Shown here: one piece after another, positions 34,323-42,076 of the stretch
Position numbering within the stretch: position 1 is the first letter of the stretch
Layout: every line of letters begins with the position of its first letter
Source: Streptomyces sp. NBC_00670
GTDB taxonomy: Bacteria > Actinomycetota > Actinomycetes > Streptomycetales > Streptomycetaceae
Length of the DNA: 64,000 bases
Direction: 5' to 3'
Assembly: GCF_036226765.1 (NCBI RefSeq)
Contig: NZ_CP109017.1
Span: 1,116,001 to 1,180,000, forward strand
Program-made: the position numbers and the translations under genes
The notes under the pieces: model-generated
Database searches by the model: none
Seen by the model: only the letters and a program-made list of their open reading frames with translations
Told to the model about the DNA's origin: nothing

Positions 34323-34976
34323 TCAGCCGGCGCCCACGTGCCGCGCGACGAGGTCGTACCAGCCGGCCTCGACGCGCTCCAGGGGCATGCCCTCCCGGGC
34401 GACCAGGTGATCGACGAGGGAGACGTCCAGGTAGGCGAGCAGGGCGTGCGCGATCAGGTCGGGATCGCCGCCGGCCCTCATCTCCCCGAGCAGCAGACGG
34501 AGATGGCTGAACCGCAGCCGGTAGGCAGGTACGGAGCGCCGGCGGCTGGTGTCGGCGTGGGCGGCGAGGTAGATGTCGCGGTGGGCCTGTTCGTGGCGCA
34601 GCACGGCCGAGCCGAAGGCGCGCAGCCGCTCTGCGGCCGGGGCGCCGGGGCCGAGCGGCGGCGGGCCCGTGAGGAAGGCCGCCTGGAGATCGCGTTCGTG
34701 GCTGTCGAGCAGGGCGATCATGAGCCCCGTCCGGTCGCCGAACCGCCGGAACACCGTGCCCTTGCCGACCCCGGCCCCGCTGGCGACCGCCTCCATCGTG
34801 AGCTTGGCGGCACCGCGTGTGGCCACCAGGTCGGCGGCGACCTCCAGCAGCCGGGCGCTGTTGCGGACGGCGTCGGCCCGCAGCCGGGGCGCCTCGCCCA
34901 CGGGTTCGAGGAACAGGTCCGCCCGGCCGGCGGGGTCGTCCCGCGGGGGGCGCGGGGAGGGGAGCGGCTCGGTCAT
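34323..34976 (-). CDS. TetR family regulator
   Basis: The 217-residue protein has a TetR helix-turn-helix (about 36-85: RNSARLLEVAADLVATRG, LTMEAVASGAGVGKGTVFRR) and an all-helical ligand domain. It is divergent from an FMN-dependent reductase. Two CGGAC-N4-GTCCG palindromes and a third GGACC-AC-GGTCC lie between them, so it very likely represses both genes, with a quinone or similar electrophile as a plausible inducer. Confidence 0.92.
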   Translation of the reverse strand: MTEPLPSPRPPRDDPAGRADLFLEPVGEAPRLRADAVRNSARLLEVAADLVATRGAAKLTMEAVASGAGVGKGTVFRRFGDRTGLMIALLDSHERDLQAAFLTGPPPLGPGAPAAERLRAFGSAVLRHEQAHRDIYLAAHADTSRRRSVPAYRLRFSHLRLLLGEMRAGGDPDLIAHALLAYLDVSLVDHLVAREGMPLERVEAGWYDLVARHVGAG

Positions 34977-35005
34977 GAAAAGAAGAGTAGCGCTCCGGGA
35001 AGAGA

Positions 35006-35105
35006 ACCGGACCGGAGTCCGTTACTCCGAGTGGACCACGGTCCGTTTGACACCCGGACCTCGGCCCGCTTAGGTTGTACAACATTCAACGGACTCCGGT
35101 CCGTT
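35006..35105. promoter_or_regulatory. TetR operators and reductase promoter
   Basis: Three palindromes lie in the divergent region: CGGAC-CGGA-GTCCG (35008-35021), GGACC-AC-GGTCC (35033-35044), and AACGGAC-TCCG-GTCCGTT (35088-35105), which is perfect with 7-bp arms. The first and third are the same 14-bp core in opposite orientation. TTGACA (35047-35052) and TAGGTT (35071-35076) at 18-bp spacing form the reductase promoter, so the second site abuts the -35 and the third covers the transcript start. Confidence 0.7.
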
Positions 35106-35141
35106 TATCCCCCCGCTCGTTCTACCTGGGAGTTCCTCACC

Positions 35142-35702
35142 ATGTCCGTTCGCATCCTCGCGCTCGTCGGCAGCCTCCGCGCCGGTTCGCACAACCGTCA
35201 GCTCGCCGAGGCCGCCGTGAAGCACGCCTCCGAAGGCGTCGAGGTGAGCATCTTCGAGGGCCTGGCCGACATCCCCTTCTACAACGAGGACATCGACACC
35301 GAGGGTGCGGCGCCCGAGACCGCCACCGCCCTGCGTACGGCGATCGCCCAGGCGGACGGCCTTCTGCTGTTCTCCCCCGAGTACAACGGCACCATCCCGG
35401 CCGCGCTGAAGAACGCGATCGACTGGGCCTCCCGTCCGATGGGCGCCGGCGCCCTCGCGGGCAAGCCGGTCGCCGTGGTCGGCACCGCCTACGGCCAGTA
35501 CGGCGGCGTGTGGGCGCAGGACGAGACCCGCAAGTCGGTCGGCATCGCCGGCGGCAAGGTCGTGGAGGAGGCCAAGCTCTCCATCCCGTCCTCCGTGATC
35601 CGCTTCGCCGAGCTGCACCCGGCCGACGACGCCGAGGTCGTCGAGGGCCTGGGCAAGGTCATCGACCAGCTGGTCGCGCAGTCCGGCACCGCGGCTGCCT
35701 GA
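35142..35702 (+). CDS. NADPH-dependent FMN reductase
   Basis: The 186-residue flavodoxin-fold reductase has the FMN phosphate loop LVGSLRAGSHNRQLAEA (9-25) and the signature LLFSPEYNGTIPAALKNAID (about 75-94), and it continues with GKPVAVVGTAYGQYGG. Relatives (ChrR/YieF, azoreductases) reduce quinones, azo compounds or chromate. It is controlled from the divergent TetR operator region and followed by a strong bidirectional terminator. Confidence 0.92.
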   Translation: MSVRILALVGSLRAGSHNRQLAEAAVKHASEGVEVSIFEGLADIPFYNEDIDTEGAAPETATALRTAIAQADGLLLFSPEYNGTIPAALKNAIDWASRPMGAGALAGKPVAVVGTAYGQYGGVWAQDETRKSVGIAGGKVVEEAKLSIPSSVIRFAELHPADDAEVVEGLGKVIDQLVAQSGTAAA

Positions 35703-35762
35703 TCCTCCGCACGACGGCCGCCTGATCCGGCACACGACGCCGACGGGCACGTACGGCGCACA

Positions 35763-35806
35763 ACGGCTGTGGGCCGGGACCTCGACGGGTCCCGGCCCAC
35801 AGCCGT
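35763..35806. terminator. Bidirectional terminator between reductase and YbaK-like genes
   Basis: A perfect 19-bp stem (35763-35781 with 35788-35806) encloses the 6-nt loop TCGACG. The left arm includes GGCTGTGGGCCGGGACC. It is centred between two convergent genes and is the strongest hairpin I see in the window. Confidence 0.9.
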
Positions 35807-35823
35807 GTCGCGGGCACGGCGGC

Positions 35824-36387
35824 TCAGCCGGCCGCGACGCCCAGCCCCTCCAGCACCACGGCGTTCGGCAGCTCCGCGAACGCCTTGCCGGGCAGCAGCA
35901 GTTTGCCGCGCCGCCGGCCGCTGCCGACCAGGATGTACGGCAGGTCGACGACAGCCGCGTCCACGAGGAGCGGCCACTCGCCGGGCAGCCCGACGGGCGT
36001 GATCCCGCCGTACTCCATGCCGGTCTCCCCCGTCGCCGTGTCCATCGGCGCGAACGACGCCTTGCGGACGCCGAGCTGTTTGCGCACCACGCCGTTGACG
36101 TCGACGCGGGTGGTGGAGAGGGCGACGCACGCGGCGAGCGTGGTCTCCCCGCCGCGCCGGCCCGCCACGACCACGCAGTTCGCGGACCGCTCCAGCAGTT
36201 CCTGCCCGTAGTGCTGGACGAAGGTGGCGGTGTCGGCCCACTCCGGCTCGGTGTCGACGCACACCAGCTGCTCGGCGGGGACGGTGCCGCGCCAGTGGCG
36301 TACGGCGTCGGCGACCGGGCGGACGAGCGTGTCGAGGCACTCGGGGGCGGGGCGGGCGGAGTCGAAGTCTCCGAGAGGCGCGCGCAT
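35824..36387 (-). CDS. YbaK/EbsC family aminoacyl-tRNA deacylase-like protein
   Basis: The 187-residue protein has a YbaK/EbsC domain (about 45-185) with NCVVVAGRRGGE, VALSTTRVDVNGVVRKQLG, SFAPMDTATGETGMEYGGIT and PLLVDAAVVDLPYILVG. Such domains hydrolyse mischarged tRNA in trans, though many standalone members are uncharacterised. The conserved Lys after the VR segment (KQLG) is present. It ends at the bidirectional terminator and lies 76 bp downstream of the XRE-cupin gene on the same strand. Confidence 0.88.
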   Translation of the reverse strand: MRAPLGDFDSARPAPECLDTLVRPVADAVRHWRGTVPAEQLVCVDTEPEWADTATFVQHYGQELLERSANCVVVAGRRGGETTLAACVALSTTRVDVNGVVRKQLGVRKASFAPMDTATGETGMEYGGITPVGLPGEWPLLVDAAVVDLPYILVGSGRRRGKLLLPGKAFAELPNAVVLEGLGVAAG

Positions 36388-36463
36388 GGCGGCACGGTAA
36401 CAGCCGTGCGGGGAGGGGCGGGCGCGCCCGCCGGGCGGGGCAGGCCGCCGGGCGGGGCCCGGC

Positions 36464-37036
36464 TCAGCGGACCGCGGGCACCGAGACGGTCATCACCATC
36501 TCCATCGGCTCCTCGCCGTCGTTGCCGTAGGTGTGCGCGAGGTGGGCCTCGAACGACGCGCTCGCGCCGGTCGGCACACGGTGTTCCTCGCCGTCCACGG
36601 TGAGCGTCAGCCGCCCCCTGGTGACGTGCAGGATCTCGACCGTGCCGACGGGATGGGGGTCGGAGGGGCTGTGCTCGCCCGGCATCAGCCGCCAGTCCCA
36701 CATCTCCAGCGGTCCGGGCGCCTCCGTACCCGCGAGCAGTCGGCCGTGGCCGCCGGCCTCGCTGTGCCACATCCGCACGGCCTGGTCGGCGGGGACGACG
36801 CGGACGCGGGGGCCCTGCTCGTAGTCGAGGAGGGTGGGGATGCTGACGCCGAGCGCGTCGCCGATCTTGACGACGGTGCCGAGGCTGGGGTTGGTACGGG
36901 CCTGCTCGATCTGGATGAGCATGCCCCGGCTGACCCCGGCGCGGGCGGCGAGCGTCTCCAGGGTGAACCCCCGCTCGGCGCGCCAACGCCTGACGTTGCG
37001 CGCCAGGGACTGGGTCAGCAGGTCGAGGTCCGACAC
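36464..37036 (-). CDS. XRE regulator with C-terminal cupin domain
   Basis: The 190-residue protein has an XRE helix-turn-helix (about 10-66: RRWRAERGFTLETLAARAGV, SRGMLIQIEQARTNPSLGTV) and a cupin barrel (about 110-185: PVGTVEILHVTRGRLTLTVD, VPTGASASFEAHLAHTYGND). Family members sense small metabolites with the cupin and often control neighbouring transporters or amine catabolism; none is adjacent. GTG 37036 is used because the longer frame upstream is Arg-rich and unlike the family. The ribosome site is weak. Confidence 0.88.
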   Translation of the reverse strand: MSDLDLLTQSLARNVRRWRAERGFTLETLAARAGVSRGMLIQIEQARTNPSLGTVVKIGDALGVSIPTLLDYEQGPRVRVVPADQAVRMWHSEAGGHGRLLAGTEAPGPLEMWDWRLMPGEHSPSDPHPVGTVEILHVTRGRLTLTVDGEEHRVPTGASASFEAHLAHTYGNDGEEPMEMVMTVSVPAVR

Positions 37037-37199
37037 GTTCCGCCCCGTATTCCGTTCGATCCGCCGTATCGCCGTGCAGCCGTTCCGTCCGCGCACCCAC
37101 CCTCGTCTACGACGCGGTGCGCGGCGGCGGAACACCGTCGGCTGCACCCTATCGTCCACCGCGGTGTACCAGGCAGGCCCGTCGGGCGGGGTACGCCTC

Positions 37200-37931
37200 T
37201 CAGGCCTCCGCCTCCAGTTCGGAGAGCGCCAGCAACTGTTCCGGGGTGATGCCGTCGGGGATCGGCACCGGCGGCGGGGTGCGCAGCGGCGGCTGCCAGC
37301 CCTCCTCGGCCGTCCAGCGCCGCACCACCCGGGCGGGCGCCCCCGCGACCACCGCGTGGTCGGGCACGACCCCCCGTACGATCGCGCCTGCCGCCACCAC
37401 CACGTTCCGGCCGATCCGGGCGCCCGGCAGGATCACCGCGCCGGTGCCGATCCAGCAGCCGGGGCCGATCGACACCGGCTCCATGCGCGGCCACTGCTTG
37501 CCGATGGGCTGGTGCGGGTCGTCGTAGGAGTGGTTGGTGGACGTCACGTAGACATAGGGGCCGAAGTAGCAGTCGCTGCCGACGGTCACCGTGGTGTCGG
37601 CGATGACATGGCTGCCGCGGCCGAGGACGACACCGTCGCCGATGCGCAGGATGGGCTCGGGGCCGAGGTCGAGGTCGGGCATCAGCCCCGCCGTGAGCGT
37701 GACCTGTTCCCCGACGATGCAGCAGGCCCCGAGGTGGATCCACGGCTCGCCGAAGACCGTGCCCAGCGGGAAGGCCAGCCGCGTGCCCGCGCCCAGCGCG
37801 CCGAAGCGGAACCGTCCGGGGTGCTCCGCGGTGACGGAACCGGTGCGCTGCGCCCAGGCCCAGCCCGCGTGCACGGCGCGCTGGGCGAGGCGGCGCCGCC
37901 AGGACGACCACGTGTTCCTGCTGCTGAGCAT
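37200..37931 (-). CDS. Left-handed beta-helix (hexapeptide) acyltransferase
   Basis: The 243-residue protein is built of hexapeptide repeats (GDGVVLGRGSHVIADTTVTV, then IGPGCWIGTGAVILPGARIG and VVVAAGAIVRGVVPDHAVVA) ending in the usual GAPARVVR. The catalytic-type His is in TSTNHSYDD. These transferases acetylate sugars or other small molecules, or act in polysaccharide assembly. No glycosyltransferase neighbours fix the substrate. It is divergent from the broken gamma-carbonic-anhydrase gene, itself a beta-helix protein. Confidence 0.9.
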   Translation of the reverse strand: MLSSRNTWSSWRRRLAQRAVHAGWAWAQRTGSVTAEHPGRFRFGALGAGTRLAFPLGTVFGEPWIHLGACCIVGEQVTLTAGLMPDLDLGPEPILRIGDGVVLGRGSHVIADTTVTVGSDCYFGPYVYVTSTNHSYDDPHQPIGKQWPRMEPVSIGPGCWIGTGAVILPGARIGRNVVVAAGAIVRGVVPDHAVVAGAPARVVRRWTAEEGWQPPLRTPPPVPIPDGITPEQLLALSELEAEA

Positions 37932-38079
37932 CCGCTCACGGTACTGAAGCCGGACGGCGCGCAGGACGCCGTACGGCTGTGATCTTCACCCCAGGGGGTG
38001 AGCCGGGGATGGCGTACGGTGCCGGGACGGCCGCCGGGCGACGGGCGGGTGGCCGACGGCCGGGAGCGAGGAGACGGTG

Positions 38080-38644
38080 ATGACGGACGGCGCGCTGATC
38101 AGGGGCATCGGGGGCAAGGAACCGCGGCTCGGCGAGGAGGTGTTCCTCGCGCCGACGTCCGTGGTGCTCGGTGACGTGACGCTGGGGGCGGGCGCGAGCG
38201 GTCTGGTACGGGGCGGTGCTGCGGGCCGACGTGGAGGGCATCGCCGTGGGCGCACGGAGCAATGTGCAGGACAACTGCACGCTGCACGCCGACCCGGGCT
38301 TCCCGGTGAGCATCGGCGAGCGGGTCTCCCTCGGTCACAACGCGGTGGTGCACGGGGCGGTGGGGGGTCCCCCCTGCTCGAGCGAAGCCGAGAGCTTGGG
38401 GGAGGAGGACGACTGCCTGATCGGCATGGGCGCCACGGTGCTCAACGGGGCGGTGATCGGCGCGGGCTCGCTGGTCGCCGCGCAGGCGCTGGTCCCGCAG
38501 GGGACGCGGGTGCCGCCGGGGTCGCTGGTGGCGGGGGTGCCGGCGAAGGTCAAGCGGGCGTTGACGGAGGAGGAGCGGGAGGTGGTGACGCTCAACGCGA
38601 CGATGTATGTGGACCTGGCGAAGGCCCACGGTGAGGTGAGGTGA
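38080..38644 (+). pseudogene. Gamma-carbonic-anhydrase family protein, frameshifted and interrupted by a hairpin repeat
   Basis: The family sequence runs from MTDGALIRGIGGKEPRLGEE through FLAPTSVVLGDVTLGAGAS, then shifts frame. Removing one G at 38200/38201 restores VWYGAVLRADVEG, and the rest of the beta-helix (RSNVQDNCTLHADPG, LGHNAVVHGAV, CLIGMGATVLNGAVI, GSLVAGVPAKVKR) continues in the other frame to 38644. A second lesion is a segment of about 13 extra residues (GGPPCSSEAESLGE) between HGAV and EDDC, encoded by a hairpin repeat. ATG 38080 follows GAGGAGA. The metal-ligand histidines survive, so a single sequencing error in a working gene is the alternative for the frameshift. Confidence 0.8.
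38361..38406 (+). repeat. Hairpin repeat inserted in frame in the gamma-CA gene
   Basis: The insert reads as GGGTCCCCCC, then TGCTCGAGCGAAGCCGAGAG, then CTTGGGGGAGG. CCCCC and GGGGG pair, with an inner GCTC/GAGC step, to form a hairpin. Elements with this core are widely dispersed between genes in Streptomyces to my knowledge; finding one inside a reading frame, adding a multiple of three bases, is unusual. Confidence 0.65.
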
Positions 38645-38677
38645 CGGAGGCCACGCGTCCCTCAGGGGGCGCGCTCG

Positions 38678-39334
38678 TCAGTCGGTCGCCGGGACCGGTT
38701 CCGGCTCCTTGGCCGTTTCGGACTTCTGGGCGGTCGCCTTCGCCGCGCGCCGCTTGACGATCAGCATGGAGGCGACGCCGACCAGGGCCGCGGCGACCAG
38801 GCCCAGGTAGGAGAACCGCTTGAGCCAGTCCTCGGCGACCACGCCCACGTAGTAGATGACCGCGGTCGTGCCGCCCGCCCAGATCACCCCGCCCAGCAGG
38901 TTGGCGATCAGGAACTTCCAGTAGGGCATGTGCAGCACGCCGGCCAGCGGACCCGCGAAGATGCGCAGCAGGGCGATGAACCGGCCGAAGAAGACAGCCC
39001 ACATGCCCCACTTCTCGAACGACCGTTCCGCCGTGGCGACATGCCCCTCGCCGAAGTGCCTGGGGAACTTCTTCCCCAGCCAGGCCAGCAGTGGCCGTCC
39101 GCCCTTGCGGCCGATCGCGTACCCGATGGAGTCGCCCACGACGGCGCCGGTGGTCGCGCAGGCGCCGAGGATCACGGGGTTGATCTCGCCGTGCTGGGAG
39201 GAGAGCAGCGCCGCCGAGACGAGGACGATCTCGCCGGGCAGCGGAATGCCGAGGCTCTCCAGGCCGATGACCAGGGCCACCAGCGCGTAGATACTGACCG
39301 CCGGCACCGTCTCGAGCCATTCCTGGACGTGCAC
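38678..39334 (-). CDS. DedA family membrane protein
   Basis: The 218-residue DedA/SNARE-associated protein has about five membrane segments, the conserved LESLGIPLPGEIVLVSAALL (25-44) and the FFGRFIALLRIFAGPLAGVL motif carrying the key Arg residues. It ends with a Lys/Glu-rich cytoplasmic tail. DedA proteins are lipid-carrier flippases, with undecaprenyl phosphate as a known substrate. GTG 39334 has GGGAGGATCC upstream. It is convergent with the gamma-CA pseudogene 33 bp away. Confidence 0.92.
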   Translation of the reverse strand: MHVQEWLETVPAVSIYALVALVIGLESLGIPLPGEIVLVSAALLSSQHGEINPVILGACATTGAVVGDSIGYAIGRKGGRPLLAWLGKKFPRHFGEGHVATAERSFEKWGMWAVFFGRFIALLRIFAGPLAGVLHMPYWKFLIANLLGGVIWAGGTTAVIYYVGVVAEDWLKRFSYLGLVAAALVGVASMLIVKRRAAKATAQKSETAKEPEPVPATD

Positions 39335-39716
39335 GCCGGATCCTCCCGTGTTTCCAGTCCCCTGAAGCCGCGCCTCACCGCATCCGGCGGCCCGGCGCGC
39401 GCCTCCCCCTGCCGCTCCACGAGCGCACGTGGTAAGCCTACCGGTTCGGCGTTCGAGTCGTCCGCCGCGGCCGGACGCCCGGAGCCGGCGCGGCGCCCGG
39501 CGGCGCTCACGCGCCCCCGCGCGCGCCGATGACACCCTGCGCCCGTCCCGTCCGTCAAACGGAGGGCGCCAAGTCCCCTCGTATGTAGGCCCGTTGGGCC
39601 CCGACGGGCGGGGAAGGGATCACCCCGGCCGGGACCGGCGCGCCACGCCGGTCCGGTGCCGTACCTGGCCGCACCTGGCCGTTCGTGGTCGTACTCCGTC
39701 GGAAGGAACCGTTGTC
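39335..39716. other. 382-bp divergent intergenic region
   Basis: It separates the divergent DedA and CHAP genes and must hold both promoters. Frames here have irregular, Arg-rich translations without family resemblance, so I call no gene. GGAAGGA at 39701-39707 is the ribosome site of the CHAP gene. I do not see a riboswitch or clear operator. Confidence 0.5.
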
Positions 39717-40283
39717 ATGCGCCGGCACACGTCGAGGAAGTGGTCGCGTCTCCTGGTGGCCGGGGTGGGTGCCGCGCTGGCACTCGGCGTTCCCGGAGCC
39801 GCCGGGGGTGTCGCGGCCGCCTCCGCGGCGGAGAACGAGACGGCCGGAGCGCGGGCGGCGCACGGCGTGGCGGCCGCCGCTCACCGGATCGATCCGCACG
39901 CCTATCCGTGGCGGGGCGACGGGAGGACGTGGGAGGCCGACGGGCACGGTTACTTCGTGCGCTCGTGCGCGTCCTTCGCGGCCTGGGCGGTCCGGGCCGA
40001 CGGCCGCCCCCGGCACCACTCCCCCGACTTCCTCGGCGACGCCCGCGCCTGGCGGGGCGCCGCCACGGTCCGGACCCCGCGCGCGGGGGACATCGCGCAG
40101 TGGGACCCGGGGGTGGGCGGCGCGGGACACCGGGGGCATGTGGCGTATGTCGCCGCCACCCGCGGCACGCGGGTCACCCTCTACGAGTACAACTTCCGCA
40201 GCGCCGCCAACGGCCACCGTCCGCGCGCCCTGAACGTCCGTACCGTCCCGGCCGGGAACCCCAGCCGCTACCTGCGGTTCTGA
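39717..40283 (+). CDS. Secreted CHAP-domain amidase/peptidase
   Basis: The 188-residue protein has a signal peptide (basic start, hydrophobic 13-34, probable cleavage after AAASA) and a CHAP domain. The catalytic Cys is in FVRSCASFAAWAVR, and the His is in GHRGHVAYVAAT, followed by VTLYEYNF. CHAP enzymes cut peptidoglycan amide bonds. At 188 residues it is a single-domain form with no wall-binding repeats. ATG 39717 follows GGAAGGA nine bases upstream. Confidence 0.88.
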   Translation: MRRHTSRKWSRLLVAGVGAALALGVPGAAGGVAAASAAENETAGARAAHGVAAAAHRIDPHAYPWRGDGRTWEADGHGYFVRSCASFAAWAVRADGRPRHHSPDFLGDARAWRGAATVRTPRAGDIAQWDPGVGGAGHRGHVAYVAATRGTRVTLYEYNFRSAANGHRPRALNVRTVPAGNPSRYLRF

Positions 40284-40301
40284 GCCGCCCGGGACGGAGG
40301 G

Positions 40302-40754
40302 TCAGCCGTTGGGACGCAGGGTCCACACCACCGTCATCTCGCCGGTGACGGCGCCGTCCGCGCGCCGCAGCGCGACGGAGACCGGGAACTCGGGACGGCG
40401 GCCGGCGTCGAGCTCCGCGACGACCTCGGCCGCGGGCCGGCCGAGCGTCGCGGTGGCGGTGACCTCGCCCATCGCCAGCTTGCGGTAGGCGATCTCGGCG
40501 CCGACGGCGAGCGGCACGGCGCGCGAGAGCTGGTCCCCGAACGCGGCCAGCACGACCGCCCCGCTCGCCGACTCGCCCAGCGTGAACATGGCTCCGGCGT
40601 GCGGACCGCCGACGTGGTTGTGGTACTCGCTCTGGTCCGGGAGGGCCACCACCGCCTTCTCGGGGGAGGTCTCCAGGAACTCCAGCCGGAGGGTCCTGGC
40701 CATCGGCACGGTCGCGGCGAGCATCTCGCCGACAGACATCTGGTCTGCGCTCAT
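40302..40754 (-). CDS. Hotdog-fold thioesterase-like protein (DUF4442)
   Basis: The 150-residue hotdog-fold protein has YHNHVGGPHAGAMFTLGESA (44-63), the acyl-CoA site segment of the PaaI/DUF4442 group, then VGAEIAYRKLAMGEVTATA. It probably hydrolyses or binds acyl-CoA or acyl-carrier thioesters. A second ATG at 40739 is a possible start. It converges with the CHAP gene, whose stop is 18 bp away, and is divergent from the DUF8017-like gene. Confidence 0.85.
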   Translation of the reverse strand: MSADQMSVGEMLAATVPMARTLRLEFLETSPEKAVVALPDQSEYHNHVGGPHAGAMFTLGESASGAVVLAAFGDQLSRAVPLAVGAEIAYRKLAMGEVTATATLGRPAAEVVAELDAGRRPEFPVSVALRRADGAVTGEMTVVWTLRPNG

Positions 40755-40896
40755 GCCGTCACGTTACCCGCGAGTAGCCACGGGAGGCCAGCCCCGGTCC
40801 GGCACGGGTTCGGTACGCGGCCGGTACCGGTCCGGTACGGGCCTGACGAAGGGAAGTGACCGAAACGTGTCATGGGCAGCACTAGTGTGACTACCC

Positions 40897-41952
40897 ATGT
40901 GGCCAGGACAGCAGCCGCCCGGGGGCGAGCAGAACCCGCAGGACCAGAACCAGAACCCGTACACCCAGCCGGGATATCAGCAGCCGGGGCAGCCGGGGTA
41001 CCAGCAGCCGAACCCGTACACCCAGCCGGGATATCCGCAGCAGACCCCCAACCCCTATGCGCAACCGACACAGCCGGGGCAGCCGCAGTGGGGGGCTCCC
41101 ACGCCGCCCACCGGGCTCCAGACGCCGGGCGGGGGCGGCACGGGAGGCGGTGGCGGGAACCGTACGAAGATCGTGGCGATCGTCGCGGCGTGTGCCGTGG
41201 TCGTGGCCGCCGCGGTGACCGGGATCGTGGTCCTGGGCGGCGGCGACAAGGACGACTCCGCGGACGGCAAGGACAAGGCGACGGCCTCCGCCGGCGCGTC
41301 GGCGGAGCCGGGGAAGTCCGCCACGCCGGAGAACAATCCGCGCGGCGGCGGGGAGGAGAAGGCCACGATCAAGGGCTGGAAGGTCGACATCAACCCCAAG
41401 TGGGGGGTCGCCTTCGACGTGCCGGCGGACTGGGAGGTCAAGTCGCCCAGCTACATCACCGGTTTCGAGGACGAGAAGGGCGAACCGCTCATCGTGATGT
41501 CCGCGCCCGCCGTCCTCAAGGAGGAGTGGTGCACGGCCGACGAGGACAAGGACGGCCGCACCGAGAGCACCTCGCTCGCCGCGACGGGCGTCAAGGGCGC
41601 CAACGGCGCGAAGGACACCGACGAGGTCGCGATCGCGCAGTCGACCAACTGGGTCTACGGCGGTTACACGCAGCCCGACGAGAAGAGCCTGTCCCACGAC
41701 AAGCCGAAGCCGTACACGACAACCTCCGGGATCAAGGGCAGCTACACCTGGGCCCGGTCCAAGAACACGCCCGCGAAGGGCAAGTGCGCGACCGACGGCA
41801 AGGCGATCAGCTTCGGCTTCAAGAACTCCAAGGGCGACTTCGTCTCCTGGACGCTCTACGGTGCCACCGGCGTGGACGAGGAAGTGTCCGAGGACACGAT
41901 CATGAAGATCCTCAGCACGGTACGGCTGCACGGCGAACCGACGGCGTCCTGA
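40897..41952 (+). CDS. Membrane-anchored protein with Pro/Tyr/Gln-rich repeats and DUF8017-like domain
   Basis: The 351-residue protein begins with a low-complexity cytoplasmic region of PYTQPGYQQPGQ-type repeats (1-85). One membrane helix (about 91-112) and a Lys/Asp/Ser linker follow, then an extracytoplasmic domain (about 155-345) with WKVDINPKWGVAFDVPADWE, two Cys and TIMKILSTVRLHG at the end. This resembles the Streptomyces DUF8017 group, function unknown. A 25-bp DNA segment is exactly duplicated 57 bp apart (40954 and 41011), so the repeats are expanding. TAGTGT (40883-40888) eight bases before ATG suggests a leaderless transcript. Confidence 0.8.
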   Translation: MWPGQQPPGGEQNPQDQNQNPYTQPGYQQPGQPGYQQPNPYTQPGYPQQTPNPYAQPTQPGQPQWGAPTPPTGLQTPGGGGTGGGGGNRTKIVAIVAACAVVVAAAVTGIVVLGGGDKDDSADGKDKATASAGASAEPGKSATPENNPRGGGEEKATIKGWKVDINPKWGVAFDVPADWEVKSPSYITGFEDEKGEPLIVMSAPAVLKEEWCTADEDKDGRTESTSLAATGVKGANGAKDTDEVAIAQSTNWVYGGYTQPDEKSLSHDKPKPYTTTSGIKGSYTWARSKNTPAKGKCATDGKAISFGFKNSKGDFVSWTLYGATGVDEEVSEDTIMKILSTVRLHGEPTAS

Positions 41953-41957
41953 CCGCC

Positions 41958-41984
41958 CCGGCCCCCGGGCACGCCGGGGGCCGG
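41958..41984 (+). terminator. Intrinsic terminator
   Basis: CCGGCCCCCGG (41958-41968) pairs perfectly with CCGGGGGCCGG (41974-41984) across a 5-nt loop. It starts six bases after the stop of the DUF8017-like gene. Confidence 0.8.
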
Positions 41985-42076
41985 ACCCGGCCCGTTCCCG
42001 TGCGGCGGACGGGGTGCGGTGAGGCCGGTGGGCCGGCGGTTTGGCATCCGGACCCCATGGCGGCGATAGTCGGCCG

